Origin: Microbispora sp. ZYX-F-249
GTDB taxonomy: Bacteria > Actinomycetota > Actinomycetes > Streptosporangiales > Streptosporangiaceae
DNA length: 64,000 nt
Assembly: GCF_039649665.1 (NCBI RefSeq)
Contig: NZ_JBDJAW010000002.1
Location: 372,001-436,000 of the forward strand
Direction: 5' to 3'
Position numbers and translations under genes: made by a program. Shown piece after piece: positions 44,850-54,646 of the stretch; positions within the stretch are counted from its first letter, which is position 1, and the number at the start of each line of letters is the position of its first letter. Under the pieces are notes generated by a model that did not search any database, was not told the origin of the DNA, and was given only the letters and a program-made list of their open reading frames with translations.

Positions 44850-45941
44850 TTAGAGCCGATCGAGGAGCATGGCCACGCGGTCGGTCTCCGCGGCCAGGAG
44901 GCGCTCCGGCACCGGCTCGAACAGCTCGACGACCGGACGCCCCTCCTTGGCCTCCCACACGCCCGCCACCCGGCCCCGGTGGATGACCACGGGCGAGATC
45001 CATCCGGCCGTCCGGCTCACCTTGGGCCGCGCGGCCTTCGGCAGGAGCGGTTCCAGGTCGCGCGGCGCACCCAGGATGAACTGGTCGAAGCCGGGCAGCA
45101 GATGCACGTCCTCGGACGGCGGGCAGGCCAGCAGGTCGTCCAGAAGCTCCGCGGGCAGCACGGCGGGCTCGCCCTCCACCTCGACCTGCGCCAGCTCGGG
45201 CTCCAGATCCCGGAACCAGCCGCGCAGGACGGTCTTCGGCGTGGCGCCGCGGAACAGCCAGGCGTCGAACATCCGGGGAGTGGCCGGGCCGTGGGCGCCG
45301 AGGAAGGCGCGGAGCACCCGCACTCCCCCTTCCTCCGCCGAGAGCGACTCTCCCCCGCCCGGCAGCCAGCCGGCGGGTGCGGTGAACGTGACCCTGCCGT
45401 CCCGCGGCGGGCCGTAGCACAGCTCGCCCAGGAAGCTGAGCGGCTTGAGCAGCGCGCCCCAGCCGGATGTGAGGGCCTGTCTGAGGTGGGCGTCCCCGGT
45501 CACCTCGATGACCGCCTCGACCAGCTCCTCCCGGTTCAGCACCCGGCCGGACAGCGCACGGGGAACGGCCTCCACGACGGCCTCGATCTCCCCGGCGGAC
45601 ACTCCGTGGCCACGCTGCCAGGAGGCCTTCTCCCAGAACCTGAGCGACCCGAGGGCCGCGCGGTAGGCGGGGAACTCGTCGGCGGGAAGGAGGTGGAGCG
45701 TGCCGCGCATCGTCCAGGTCTTGACCAGCGTGCGGTCACGCCACAGGGCGTCCTCGATCTCTCCGGGGCGCGGGCTCGCGTGCCGTACGGCGACGGCCAG
45801 CGCCGCCGACGAGGCCACCTGGGCCTGCACCCCGCACAGACGCCGCGTGATCGCCACCGCGTCGTCACCGCTCGCGGGCTCGACGAACTGCCGTCTCAGC
45901 CTCCAGGCGAGCACCTGCGCCCACGTCGTCTCAGCAACCAC
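44850..45941 (-). CDS. AlkZ-family (DUF1006/HTH_42) DNA glycosylase-like protein
   Basis: 363 residues of the winged-helix family that includes AlkZ, the glycosylase that unhooks interstrand crosslinks formed by azinomycin-like compounds. The catalytic QxQ motif is visible as LCGVQAQVASSAALA (Gln-Ala-Gln near residues 39-41); KTWTMRGTLHLLPADEF, GVWEAKEGRPVVELFEP and the C-terminal VHLLPGFDQFILGA region are typical. Divergence inside the family means the substrate is uncertain: housekeeping YcaQ-like or self-resistance. ATG 45941. No toxin biosynthesis genes are adjacent, which argues for a general alkylation-repair role. Confidence 0.88.
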   Translation of the reverse strand: MVAETTWAQVLAWRLRRQFVEPASGDDAVAITRRLCGVQAQVASSAALAVAVRHASPRPGEIEDALWRDRTLVKTWTMRGTLHLLPADEFPAYRAALGSLRFWEKASWQRGHGVSAGEIEAVVEAVPRALSGRVLNREELVEAVIEVTGDAHLRQALTSGWGALLKPLSFLGELCYGPPRDGRVTFTAPAGWLPGGGESLSAEEGGVRVLRAFLGAHGPATPRMFDAWLFRGATPKTVLRGWFRDLEPELAQVEVEGEPAVLPAELLDDLLACPPSEDVHLLPGFDQFILGAPRDLEPLLPKAARPKVSRTAGWISPVVIHRGRVAGVWEAKEGRPVVELFEPVPERLLAAETDRVAMLLDRL

Positions 45942-46120
45942 GTCACACTTCTACACCCCGGGTACGACAAGCCGCGCACCGATGACATGCCCTCCCGCGC
46001 CTGGGGCCCGGGCGCACGGTCTCCCCGACCGGGTAGCGCCGATTCTCGAAGCCGGCGGCGGATGAAGACCCGCGGCTAGAGTTGTCGCCTGCTGCAAGAT
46101 CAGGAAATCAGGAGGCGGCC

Positions 46121-46807
46121 GTGGCGCTCGGCAGGACCAGGAAAGCCGATGAGCCGCCGGTGGAACCCGTCGCGTGGACCAATGTCTGGGAGTTCGTCGT
46201 GACCAGGGTGGAACGCCCGGAGACGTCCAGGCGCAGGACGGCGAGCCAGGGGGCGCTTGCGGTACGAGTGCCCCGCGGAGGGAAGTCCGACAGGGTCTTC
46301 GCCCCATGCGCATACGTCGCCTCGGGGCAGCTCCAGGCTCTGCCCGCCGCTCCGGAGCTGACCCTCTTCGAGGACGCCGCCCAGCGGCGCCTGCTGTGTT
46401 ACGTCGCGGCTCCCCGGGAGGTCTACGGGGAACGCCACCACGTCGTGCACGACGGCCAGGGCCGGGTCATCGGCACCGTGAAGCGGATCCCGCCGAAACG
46501 TCCCTTCCGGCACACGTGGCGGATCGAGCAGCCGGGACACCCGGAGATCACGGGGCGCAACGAATGGGTGAGCGGCAGCCTCAAGGACGTCGCCGGGCGG
46601 GCGGCCGAACGGTTGCTGCACGGGGCCCTCGACGGCCTGCTCGCCGGCTCGGATCTGTCCGACCGGGGCGGGGGGCCGCGTTCGCTCGAATGGCGGTCCG
46701 GTGCGGAGATCGTGATGAGGTCGGAGGGCAGCGCCCACGTCAGGATCCGCAAGGAATGGCTGGACCGGCGTCTCGCGTTCGCCTTCGCGCTGATCGGGGA
46801 CGCCTGA
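46121..46807 (+). CDS. Hypothetical protein, LURP/scramblase-like fold suspected
   Basis: 228 residues, not recognised with confidence. The central part alternates short strands: ELTLFEDAAQRRLLCYVA, HHVVHDGQGRVIGTVKRIPPKRPF, HTWRIEQPGHPEITGRNEW, then a long segment RGGGPRSLEWRSGAEIVM and RIRKEWLDRRLAFAFALIG. Hydrophobic strand pairs around GRVIGTVKR recall the LURP-one/phospholipid-scramblase beta barrel found in actinobacteria. No membrane segment or signal peptide. Start GTG 46121 with CAGGAGGCGGCC; a TTG further upstream is open but poor. It stands alone between divergent or convergent neighbours. Confidence 0.6.
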   Translation: MALGRTRKADEPPVEPVAWTNVWEFVVTRVERPETSRRRTASQGALAVRVPRGGKSDRVFAPCAYVASGQLQALPAAPELTLFEDAAQRRLLCYVAAPREVYGERHHVVHDGQGRVIGTVKRIPPKRPFRHTWRIEQPGHPEITGRNEWVSGSLKDVAGRAAERLLHGALDGLLAGSDLSDRGGGPRSLEWRSGAEIVMRSEGSAHVRIRKEWLDRRLAFAFALIGDA

Positions 46808-46942
46808 CATGCCGCACGCCCCCACCGGTCCGGGGACGGCTCGTCACCGGAGCCGCAGTGCCCTGCCTCCGGCTTCGGAGACCACCGTACGGGTGGCGTC
46901 CGAAGACGTGCCCGGGCCGCGACCAGCCTGATCGGCGTGGGG

Positions 46943-47554
46943 TCAGCCGAGCCCGCGCAGCAGGTGGTCGCGGGCGGCGCGGTCGCCGGGGCCGCCCCGC
47001 TCCGCGAGGCGTTCCGCGACGTACCGGCGGTGGGCCTCGTCGACGTTCCCGCCGTACTTGAACTTGCCGTTGATTTTCTGGACCGCCAGCCGCAGGCCGC
47101 GGATGCCCGGCAGGCGACGGTAGTGCTCGGCGGGGTCGGCCAGATCATGGTCCAGCCGCGCGAGCTGGGCCCGCAGGATGCCGAGCTTCCCGTCGGGATC
47201 GTCGACGATCTCCGCGTGGCAGACCAGCTGGACGGCGGCGTAGTACGTCGTGGGGACGCCGAGCCGGGGATCCTCGTCGGTGCCCGGCAGCGCCTTCCAC
47301 GCGCCCTCGACGTACGCCCAGTCACCGGCCACCGCCATCACCACGGCCGGGTTCTCTTCGATCGCCGGCCAGACCGGGTTCGGCCGGGCGAGGTGCAGCA
47401 GGATCGTGGACGCGTCGGCAAGGAGGAACTGCGTGGGCACGACCACCGGCACGTCACGGTCGCGTCCGGACGCGATGAGGTGGCCGAACTCGTTCGCGCG
47501 GACGAAGGCCAGCGCCTCCTCGTCCGGGGCCGCGTCCCAGGGATGGATGAGCAC
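46943..47554 (-). CDS. PaiB-like FMN-binding regulator/pyridoxamine oxidase fold
   Basis: 203 residues. MLIHPWDAAPDEEALAFVRANEFGHLI and PVVVPTQFLLAD start an FMN-binding split barrel; LLHLARPNPVW, TTYYAAVQLVCHAEIVDD, LPGIRGLRLAVQKINGKFKYGGN complete it and match the PaiB/FMN-binding negative regulator family. In Bacillus PaiB affects protease and sporulation genes; here the role is unknown. ATG 47554. It is divergent from a degraded DUF4240 gene. Confidence 0.9.
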   Translation of the reverse strand: MLIHPWDAAPDEEALAFVRANEFGHLIASGRDRDVPVVVPTQFLLADASTILLHLARPNPVWPAIEENPAVVMAVAGDWAYVEGAWKALPGTDEDPRLGVPTTYYAAVQLVCHAEIVDDPDGKLGILRAQLARLDHDLADPAEHYRRLPGIRGLRLAVQKINGKFKYGGNVDEAHRRYVAERLAERGGPGDRAARDHLLRGLG

Positions 47555-47600
47555 CCCCTAACTGTACGCAGAGCCGTCCGTTCCCCCAGAAGCCCCTGCC

Positions 47601-47815
47601 ATGATCACCTTGGTGGACATCGACCGATTCTGGCGTCTGATCGAACAGTCCGCCTGGGAGACCGAGCGGAAGCGGGCCCGCTTCGAATGGCTGCGGGGTC
47701 GGCTGGCACAAGGCCCGCCGGAGGAGATGACGTCTACGACTGGAACGAGGCGGCTCGCAGGCTGCCGGGAATCGGCCGGTACATGAGGGACCTGCACCGC
47801 GGCGCCGACGGCTGA
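47601..47815 (+). pseudogene. DUF4240 gene remnant
   Basis: The ATG at 47601 opens VDIDRFWRLIEQSAWETERK, a good DUF4240 N-terminus, but the frame goes nonsensical after about residue 42 (PPEEM) and stops at 47786. A second frame then reads VYDWNEAARRLPGIGRYMRDLHRGADG to a stop at 47815. Most of the domain's middle is missing, so a frameshift plus deletion has destroyed it. Family proteins are 120-190 residues. A very short functional peptide cannot be excluded. Confidence 0.6.
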
Positions 47816-47824
47816 GGGCTGGGC

Positions 47825-48553
47825 TCACACGCGCCGCAGGAGCAGGGTGACGAATCCGAGGGCGCCCCGGTAGCCGCCGAGCCACATGTCGCGGTGCTCC
47901 CGCATCACGGCGAGCGCCCGGTCCCCGTCGGGGCCGGGGTTGTCCGCGGCCCAGCGCGCCAGCGTGCCGGTCCACGACCACTCGTACTCGTCCCACTCCG
48001 CCAGGTCGCTCACGTGGGCGTAGACGGACAGCCATCCTTTGGACTCGGCGGCCTCCACCGTGCCCGCGAGATCCGGGTAGTCGCCGATCGCCTCGCGGAC
48101 CTCGGGTGTTGGAGGCCGTTCCCAGTACCCCTCCCCCACGAGCGCGAGGCCGCCGGGCCGTACGAACCGGGCGAGAGCCTCCATCGTCTCCGTCAGCCCG
48201 CCGAAGGCGTGCGTCGAGCCCACGCACAGTCCCAGGTCGTACGGCCGGGCGGCGGTGAAGGCGTCGGCGGACATCGTGTGCAGCGTCAGCCGGTCGGCCA
48301 GCCCCCGCCGCACGGCCGCCTCGCTCGCGGCGGCCACGGCGTGCGGCGAGATGTCGACGCCGTCGGCCCGGGCGGACGGGTGGAGTTCGAGCGCCCGGAG
48401 CGACCACTCGCCCTCGCCGCAGCCCAGGTCGAGGATGCGGGCCTCCTCCGGCAGCGCCGCGCGGCGCAGCAGCCGATCGAGGGACGCCTCAGATACGGGC
48501 GCGGCGATGGGATGGTCACGATGGGCGATGGCGCTGAGCAGTTGTCGATCCAC
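47825..48553 (-). CDS. SAM-dependent methyltransferase
   Basis: 242 residues from GTG 48553 (VDRQLLSAIAHRDHPIAAPVSE); longer forms with Arg/Pro-rich extensions are open. Motif I is ILDLGCGEGEWSLRALEL, motif II VDISPHAVAAASE, then DLGLCVGSTHAFGGL and LALVGEGYWERPP. The C-terminal segment AEWDEYEWSWTGTLARWA with its Trp and acidic residues resembles small-molecule methyltransferases. Convergent with the DUF4240 remnant; no partner gene reveals the substrate. Confidence 0.85.
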   Translation of the reverse strand: MDRQLLSAIAHRDHPIAAPVSEASLDRLLRRAALPEEARILDLGCGEGEWSLRALELHPSARADGVDISPHAVAAASEAAVRRGLADRLTLHTMSADAFTAARPYDLGLCVGSTHAFGGLTETMEALARFVRPGGLALVGEGYWERPPTPEVREAIGDYPDLAGTVEAAESKGWLSVYAHVSDLAEWDEYEWSWTGTLARWAADNPGPDGDRALAVMREHRDMWLGGYRGALGFVTLLLRRV

Positions 48554-48985
48554 CGCGTCATCCTGCCAGGGGCGCGAAACAGGCCGCATCTGCTTTATTC
48601 GCGCGCCAGGGTCCCGGTGACGGGTGCCGGGGCGGCGGGTGACCGGGATGAAACGTGCAGCTGCCGGGAACGCCCGGGCGTGCCGTGTCCGCGACACGCG
48701 CGGGCCCCCGGGGCACGACGCCCGGCGGCGGAACGCGCGCGACGCGCGGATCATGCCGAGCAGGCATCACCGGGCGACGAACCACCGGCGGGCATGCCTT
48801 GATCCGCAGGCAGAGAAGTCGGGACAATTTCCTCGCCAGTCGCATCGAATCGCATCCCTTTCACCGCCGCCCGGACGGCGGCGCGAGGCGTGCCGTCCGT
48901 ACCACCGCGACCCACGAGTGAGCGGAGGACGACGGCCACCGCAGGGTCGGCCCACCCGACGACCCGCCCGACAGGAAGGACCGTG
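48554..48985. other. Non-coding gap upstream of pntA
   Basis: About 430 bp between the divergent methyltransferase and pntA genes. The frames open here have no ribosome-binding sites and no family features, and GC is lower in the middle (around 48820-48860) than in coding DNA. It probably holds two promoters; I see no convincing hexamer pair, RNA gene or repeat. Confidence 0.5.
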
Positions 48986-50542
48986 ATGAGTCACTCAGCG
49001 CAACGCCTGGGCGTGGTCGCCGAATCGGCGCCGGGCGAGACACGCGTGGCGGCCACCCCGGCCACCGTCCCGCAGCTGGTCTCGCTCGGCTACGAGGTGA
49101 TCGTCGAATCGGGCGCCGGCCGGCGGTCGGGCTTCACCGACGACGCGTACGAGCGGGCCGGGGCGCGGATCGGCGACCGCGAGGAGACGTGGGGCGCCGA
49201 TGTCGTGCTCAAGGTGAACGCCCCGGCGGCGGACGAGATCACGGCGCTGCGCGAGGGCGCCACGCTCGTCTCGCTGATCGGTCCGGCGGCCAACGCCGGC
49301 CTGGTGGACACGCTCGCGCGACGGCCGATCACCGTCCTCGCGATGGACGCCGTGCCGCGCGTCTCCCGCGCCCAGGCGCTCGACGTGCTGAGCTCGATGG
49401 CGAACATCGCCGGTTACCGCGCCGTCATCGAGGCCGCGCACGCGTTCGGGCGGCTGTTCACCGGTCAGGTGACCGCGGCGGGGAAGGTCCCCCCGGCCAA
49501 GGTCCTGGTGGCGGGCGCGGGCGTGGCGGGGCTGGCGGCCATCGCCACGGCGGCCAGCCTGGGCGCGATCGTACGGGCGACCGACCCGCGTCCGGAGGTG
49601 GCCGAGCAGGTGCGCTCGCTGGGCGCGGAGTTCCTCGACGTCGGCGTCGCGCAGGAGTCGAGCGCGGACGGGTACGCCAGGCAGACCTCGCAGGACTACG
49701 ACCGCCGCGCGGCCGAGATGTACGCCGAGCAGGCCGCCGAGGTGGACATCGTCATCACCACCGCCCTGATCCCCGGGCGTCCCGCCCCGCGGCTGCTCAC
49801 ATCCGAGCACGTGGCGCGCATGCGCCCGGGCAGCGTGGTCGTCGACATGGCCGCCGCGCAGGGCGGGAACGTCGAAGGCACCCGTCCGGGCGAGGCGGTC
49901 GTCACCGGGAACGGGGTGACAATCATCGGCTACACCGACCTCGCGGGACGGCTGCCGGCGCAGGCCTCGCAGCTTTACGGCACCAACGTCGTCAACCTGA
50001 TGAAGCTGCTCACCCCCGGCGAGGACGGCCGGCTCGTGCTGGACTTCGACGACGTCGTGCAGCGCGCGATGACCGTCGTCCGCGACGGTGAGAAGACCTG
50101 GCCGCCGCCGCCCGTGCCGGTGAGCGCCGTCCCCGCCGCCCCCGCCCCGGCGCGGGGGACGCCGCCCGCTCCCGCCGCGAGCCCGCCGGCCCCGTCGCCC
50201 GGACGGCGACGCCATCTGGTCACCGCCGCCGTCGCCGCCGCGCTGTTCGTCCTGACCGCGTTCTCGCCGAACGCGCTGATCGAGCACGTCACCGTCTTCG
50301 TCCTGTCGATAGTGATCGGCTTCTACGTCATCGGCAACGTCCACCACGCGCTGCACACGCCGCTGATGTCGATCACGAACGCCGTCTCCGGAATCATCGT
50401 CGTCGGCGCGCTGCTCCAGATCGGGCAGGGCGGCACGGTCGTCGCCGTCCTGTCGTTCGTCGCCATCCTGCTGGCGAGCGTCAACATCGTCGGCGGCTTC
50501 GCCGTGACCCGCCGCATGCTCGGCATGTTCACGAGGAGCTGA
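48986..50542 (+). CDS. pntA: NAD(P) transhydrogenase subunit alpha
   Basis: 518 residues, the fused alpha form. Residues 1-385 are the soluble NAD(H)-binding domain [38 protein letters not shown] and the nucleotide loop [28 protein letters not shown] (GAGVAG, Asp). A Pro/Ala linker (390-425) leads to four membrane helices ([60 protein letters not shown]). With PntB it couples proton entry to NADP+ reduction by NADH. ATG 48986 after AGGAAGGACC. pntB follows after two bases. Confidence 0.95.
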   Translation: MSHSAQRLGVVAESAPGETRVAATPATVPQLVSLGYEVIVESGAGRRSGFTDDAYERAGARIGDREETWGADVVLKVNAPAADEITALREGATLVSLIGPAANAGLVDTLARRPITVLAMDAVPRVSRAQALDVLSSMANIAGYRAVIEAAHAFGRLFTGQVTAAGKVPPAKVLVAGAGVAGLAAIATAASLGAIVRATDPRPEVAEQVRSLGAEFLDVGVAQESSADGYARQTSQDYDRRAAEMYAEQAAEVDIVITTALIPGRPAPRLLTSEHVARMRPGSVVVDMAAAQGGNVEGTRPGEAVVTGNGVTIIGYTDLAGRLPAQASQLYGTNVVNLMKLLTPGEDGRLVLDFDDVVQRAMTVVRDGEKTWPPPPVPVSAVPAAPAPARGTPPAPAASPPAPSPGRRRHLVTAAVAAALFVLTAFSPNALIEHVTVFVLSIVIGFYVIGNVHHALHTPLMSITNAVSGIIVVGALLQIGQGGTVVAVLSFVAILLASVNIVGGFAVTRRMLGMFTRS

Positions 50543-50544
50543 CC

Positions 50545-51951
50545 GTGACCCTCGCCTCGGCCGCGCAGGCCGCCTACATCGTCGCCGCCCTCCTGTTCAT
50601 CCTCAGCCTCGCCGGCCTGTCCAAGCACGAGACCGCCCGCTCCGGCGTCGCCTCGGGCATCTCCGGCATGGTCATCGCACTGGCCGCGACGGTCGTCCTC
50701 GCCGCCGACGGCAGCGGAACGCTCGCGGTGATCCTGCTCGCGGCCGCCATGGCGATCGGCGCCGCGATCGGGCTCTGGCGGGCCCGGATCGTCGAGATGA
50801 CCGCCATGCCGGAACTCATCGCGATCCTGCACAGCTTCGTCGGCCTCGCCGCCGTCCTGGTCGGCTGGAACGGCTTCCTGGAGGTCGAGAACGGCGGCGG
50901 GGCGCAGGCGGAGGTCCCCGGCTCGCTGCTGGGCGTCCACCACGCCGAGGTGTCCATCGGCGTGTTCATCGGGGCGCTCACGTTCACCGGGTCGGTCGTC
51001 GCGTTCCTCAAACTGTCGGCCCGGATCGACTCCCGCCCGATGACGCTGCCGGGCAAGAACGCCCTGAACCTGGGTGCGCTCGCGGCGTTCGCGGTCCTGA
51101 CCGTGGTCTTCGTGGCCTCCCCCGGTCTCGGGATCCTCCTCGCGCTGACGGTCGTCGCGCTGCTGCTCGGCTGGCATCTGGTCGCCTCCATCGGCGGCGG
51201 GGACATGCCCGTCGTCGTCTCGATGCTGAACAGCTACTCGGGCTGGGCGGCCGCGGCGTCCGGGTTCCTGCTCGACAACAACCTGCTGATCGTCACCGGC
51301 GCCCTCGTCGGCTCGTCCGGCGCCTACCTGTCGTACGTGATGTGCCAGGCGATGAACCGGTCGTTCATCTCGGTGATCGCCGGGGGTTTCGGCATCGAGG
51401 CGGGCCCCGCCGGCGACCGCGACTACGGCGAGCACAGGGAGATCACCGCCGTCGACACCGCCGGCCTGCTGAAGGAGGCCAAGTCCGTCGTCATCACCCC
51501 CGGGTACGGCATGGCGGTCGCGCAGGCGCAGTACCCCGTCGCCGAGCTCACCCGCAGGCTGCGGGAGCGCGGCGTCGAGGTGAGGTTCGGCATCCATCCG
51601 GTCGCCGGTCGCCTGCCGGGGCACATGAACGTGCTGCTCGCCGAGGCCAAGGTGCCGTACGACATCGTCCTCGAGATGGACGAGATCAACGACGACTTCG
51701 CCACCACGTCGGTCGTCCTCGTCATCGGCGCCAACGACACCGTCAATCCCGCGGCCGTCGAGGACCCGGACAGCCCCATCGCCGGGATGCCCGTCCTGCG
51801 CGTGTGGGAGGCGGACAACGTCGTCGTCTTCAAGCGGTCGATGGCCACGGGGTACGCCGGAGTGCAGAACCCCCTGTTCTTCCGCGACAACACCAGCATG
51901 CTCTTCGGCGACGCCAGGCAACGCGTCGAGGAGATCGTGGCCGCCCTCTGA
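50545..51951 (+). CDS. pntB: NAD(P) transhydrogenase subunit beta
   Basis: 468 residues. Up to nine membrane helices cover residues 1-260 ([72 protein letters not shown]), followed by the NADP(H)-binding domain [60 protein letters not shown] and [13 protein letters not shown]. All match the classical enzyme. GTG 50545, two bases after pntA. Together they supply NADPH at the membrane. Confidence 0.95.
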   Translation: MTLASAAQAAYIVAALLFILSLAGLSKHETARSGVASGISGMVIALAATVVLAADGSGTLAVILLAAAMAIGAAIGLWRARIVEMTAMPELIAILHSFVGLAAVLVGWNGFLEVENGGGAQAEVPGSLLGVHHAEVSIGVFIGALTFTGSVVAFLKLSARIDSRPMTLPGKNALNLGALAAFAVLTVVFVASPGLGILLALTVVALLLGWHLVASIGGGDMPVVVSMLNSYSGWAAAASGFLLDNNLLIVTGALVGSSGAYLSYVMCQAMNRSFISVIAGGFGIEAGPAGDRDYGEHREITAVDTAGLLKEAKSVVITPGYGMAVAQAQYPVAELTRRLRERGVEVRFGIHPVAGRLPGHMNVLLAEAKVPYDIVLEMDEINDDFATTSVVLVIGANDTVNPAAVEDPDSPIAGMPVLRVWEADNVVVFKRSMATGYAGVQNPLFFRDNTSMLFGDARQRVEEIVAAL

Positions 51952-52005
51952 CGCCGTCGCCCCCGGGCCGCCTCGGCGCTGCGCGCGGCCGGACGACCGG
52001 GCGGC

Positions 52006-53244
52006 TCAGCCGGTCCAGGAGCTGTTGAGGAACGAGAACGTCATCGCCACCATGAGCGGCCCGATCACGGTGGCGTAGACGATGATCACCGATCGGTGGC
52101 GAGCGCCCGCCCGGCCGATGAGCACCCACAGCGGCCACCACAGCAGCGCCGACCTGGGGATCGACATGTAGAACGTGGAGGTGACCAGCGCGCCCAGCTG
52201 CAGCCCGACGTAGACGAACTCGGCCCAGCGGCGGGCGACGAGCAGCCAGACGAGGAGCAGCACTCCGACGATCGCCGCCGCGATCTCGAGCCGGAACATC
52301 GGCCCGAACCCTTCGTCACCACCGGTCGAGTCCCAGGTGGTGCGGAACGCCTCCCAGGGCCAGACCGGTTTCCGCCCCCAGCCGGTCTGCTGCGCGTTGT
52401 TCCAGGCCAGCCAGTCGCCGGTGCGGGAGTGCTGGTAGGCGGCGTACGCCAGGAGGGGCGCGAACGGCAGCGCCAGCCAGGCTCCCCGCCGCCAGCCCGC
52501 CCAGCCGTCCCTCCGGATACGGCTCACGGCGAACTCGACGATCAGCGCGACGGCCAGGAACAGGCCGGTGATCCGTACGCAGGACGCGCCGGCGGCCAGG
52601 ACACAGGCCAGCGGCCAGGCACGGCGGCGGGCCGCCAGCCAGGCGGGCAGCGCGAAGGCGAGGAACAGCGCCTCGGAGTAACCGGCGAACAGGAAGACGG
52701 CGGGCGGGCACAGCAGCAGTGCCAGGACGGCCCAGCGGCCCGCGCCGGCGGGCCCCTCGACGTCGGCGAGCCGGGCCAGCGCCACCACGGCCACCGCGCC
52801 GGCCACGAACGAGATGATCAGGCCGGCCAGGATCCAGTCGCCGGCCACCAGGTGCACCAGGCGCATCGCCAGCGGCATGCCGGGGAAGATGGCCGGCAGC
52901 CCGGGGTCGGGCTCCAGGTTCGGGTCGCCGTCGTACCCGAACTCCGCGATCTTCCGGAACAGGCCGACGTCCCAGTGTTTCCACCGCTCCAGCAGTGGGG
53001 CGTGGCTCTGACCGGACACGATCAGTGCGCCGTAGAGCGCCAGGAGGAGCAGACCCGCCCTGGTGCCCACCCACAGCAGCAGCGCGTCCCGGACCGTGGC
53101 GCTCTTCCTCAGCGGCTCCGGGGATTCGGACGTCTCCCGGGGCTCGGGGCTCTCCCGGGGTTCCGGGACGGGAGCCTTCTCATCCGGCCCGGTCCGCTCC
53201 CCGCGCTCGGGGTCGCGGCCGGACTCCTGGACGGCAGCCGTCAC
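52006..53244 (-). CDS. PIG-V-like membrane mannosyltransferase (GT-C)
   Basis: 412 residues. After a Glu/Pro-rich cytoplasmic N-terminus (residues 1-45) come some ten membrane helices. WKHWDVGLFRKIAEFGY after the first helix has the D-x-x-x-Y motif of GT-C glycosyltransferases, and PAIFPGMPLAMRLVH, LLLCPPAVFLFAGYSEALFLA fit PIG-V/GPI mannosyltransferase 2 relatives common in actinobacteria. The donor would be a polyprenyl-phosphate mannose; the acceptor is unknown. GTG 53244 gives a sensible N-terminus. The 280 bp up to the SagB stop hold no visible gene. Confidence 0.85.
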   Translation of the reverse strand: MTAAVQESGRDPERGERTGPDEKAPVPEPRESPEPRETSESPEPLRKSATVRDALLLWVGTRAGLLLLALYGALIVSGQSHAPLLERWKHWDVGLFRKIAEFGYDGDPNLEPDPGLPAIFPGMPLAMRLVHLVAGDWILAGLIISFVAGAVAVVALARLADVEGPAGAGRWAVLALLLCPPAVFLFAGYSEALFLAFALPAWLAARRRAWPLACVLAAGASCVRITGLFLAVALIVEFAVSRIRRDGWAGWRRGAWLALPFAPLLAYAAYQHSRTGDWLAWNNAQQTGWGRKPVWPWEAFRTTWDSTGGDEGFGPMFRLEIAAAIVGVLLLVWLLVARRWAEFVYVGLQLGALVTSTFYMSIPRSALLWWPLWVLIGRAGARHRSVIIVYATVIGPLMVAMTFSFLNSSWTG

Positions 53245-53524
53245 CTGACGCCCTCCCCTCTCGTCGCGCACCCGCCCGCCCCGCCGTGCGCCCTCCTGGC
53301 CGCCGGCACGGGCCACTGCCCGTACGGGCGGACGGCGGCCACCCCCGTGACCCAGGGATGGTGTCAAGAGCCGCGGGGGCGGCGCCAGGGCGCCGCCCGC
53401 CCGGCGACCGCACCCGCACGTGCGCCGCACACTGACCTGCGCAGTCACGCCGGCACGAGCCGGAGCGACCGGCGACTCGCGTGAAAGTTGCAGCCGCCGG
53501 GAGTCCCGGACAGGCGGGTACCGG

Positions 53525-54646
53525 TCAGCGGGCGGGCGCGGTGCCGATGACGGAGGTGCCGATGACCAGATGGCCGGCGGGATCGCACCCGAGGAGCTCT
53601 TCGACGAGTTGGTCGCGGAGGGCCGCGGTGAACGTGATGTGCAGGCCGGCCGCGGTGGCCAGCAGGTAGACGGTCTGGCTGAGGTGACCGACGTCCATCA
53701 GCAGCGCCCTGTAGACACGGGGAAAGGTGTACTTCCACTGGTTGCGGGCGATCACGCTGGTGTAGAAGATCAGCGCTCCGGCGCCCGCGACCCAGTCCTG
53801 GTCGCCGGCCGCGGCCACCAGCCGCTCGTCGTCGAGTCGGCGGCCGAGGTATTCGAGGCTGTGGTCGGCCGCGGCGTAGTGATAGGCGCCCGGGGCGAGG
53901 CCCTCGACATCGCGGGCGTACAGGTAGACCTCGGTGGGATGGCGGGCGCCGCCGGACGGGCTGGTCTTGAACACCCGCTGCCAGGAGTCGGTCAGCACGC
54001 CGCCGGGGTCGAGGGTGACGCCCGCCTGGGTCAGGGGGCCGTCGGCCCTCGGCAGAGGTCCGGCGGCGGTCTTGAGCAGGGCGGCGACGACGTCCAGCGG
54101 CAGCGCCGTGCCGCCGAAGCAGCGGCGGCTGCGGCGCCGGTGCAGCACGTCGATCAGGTCGCGGTGACGCCAGACAGCGGGATCGGCGTCGGGCAGCGCG
54201 TGGCGGGAGACGGCGGGCAGGGACCAGAACGCCGGCGGCGGCGGGTCGGTGAGGACCTTGGCTTCGAGCTCCTCGTTGTCCTGTTCGGCCGTGCGCATGG
54301 CGGTGCCCGCGTGGGAACGACTGGAGAAGTGGTAGGCGCGGGCCAGGGGCCCCCACGGCCGCCAGGCCTGTTCGATGGCCTGTTCGCGTTGATGGCGGGG
54401 ACCGTTCTCGGTGATCAGGACGTCGTTGTCCGCCAGGACGGCGGCGATCTTGTGCCAGTGGTCGGCCTCGCCGGGATCGTCCGTCATCTCCCGTACGGAG
54501 TCGAGCGGGCGGAAACCGGCGAACCAGCGCAGCACCCGCTCGACCCCGTCGGCGAGGGCGAACTGTCGATGGTCGAGGTAGTCGTCCCAGACCAGTTGGC
54601 CGGCGTCCCAGAGCAGGGCGCCGCAGGCGGACAGGCGGACGTTCAC
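53525..54646 (-). CDS. SagB/ThcOx-family dehydrogenase of a RiPP cluster
   Basis: 373 residues. N-terminal 110 residues (SACGALLWDAGQLVWDDYLD, GVERVLRWFAGF, KIAAVLADNDVLI) look like a winged-helix RiPP-recognition element, in line with peptide binding. The C-terminal 210 residues are a nitroreductase-like FMN oxidoreductase of SagB type: RRSRRCFGGTALPLDVVAALL, then KTSPSGGARHPTEVYLYARDV (FMN contact SPSGGxRHP) and PRVYRALLMDVGHLSQTVYLLATA. SagB enzymes oxidise azolines to azoles. Since no YcaO cyclodehydratase is in the window, the actual reaction may differ. GTG 54646 overlaps the TPR stop (GTGA). Confidence 0.88.
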   Translation of the reverse strand: MNVRLSACGALLWDAGQLVWDDYLDHRQFALADGVERVLRWFAGFRPLDSVREMTDDPGEADHWHKIAAVLADNDVLITENGPRHQREQAIEQAWRPWGPLARAYHFSSRSHAGTAMRTAEQDNEELEAKVLTDPPPPAFWSLPAVSRHALPDADPAVWRHRDLIDVLHRRRSRRCFGGTALPLDVVAALLKTAAGPLPRADGPLTQAGVTLDPGGVLTDSWQRVFKTSPSGGARHPTEVYLYARDVEGLAPGAYHYAAADHSLEYLGRRLDDERLVAAAGDQDWVAGAGALIFYTSVIARNQWKYTFPRVYRALLMDVGHLSQTVYLLATAAGLHITFTAALRDQLVEELLGCDPAGHLVIGTSVIGTAPAR

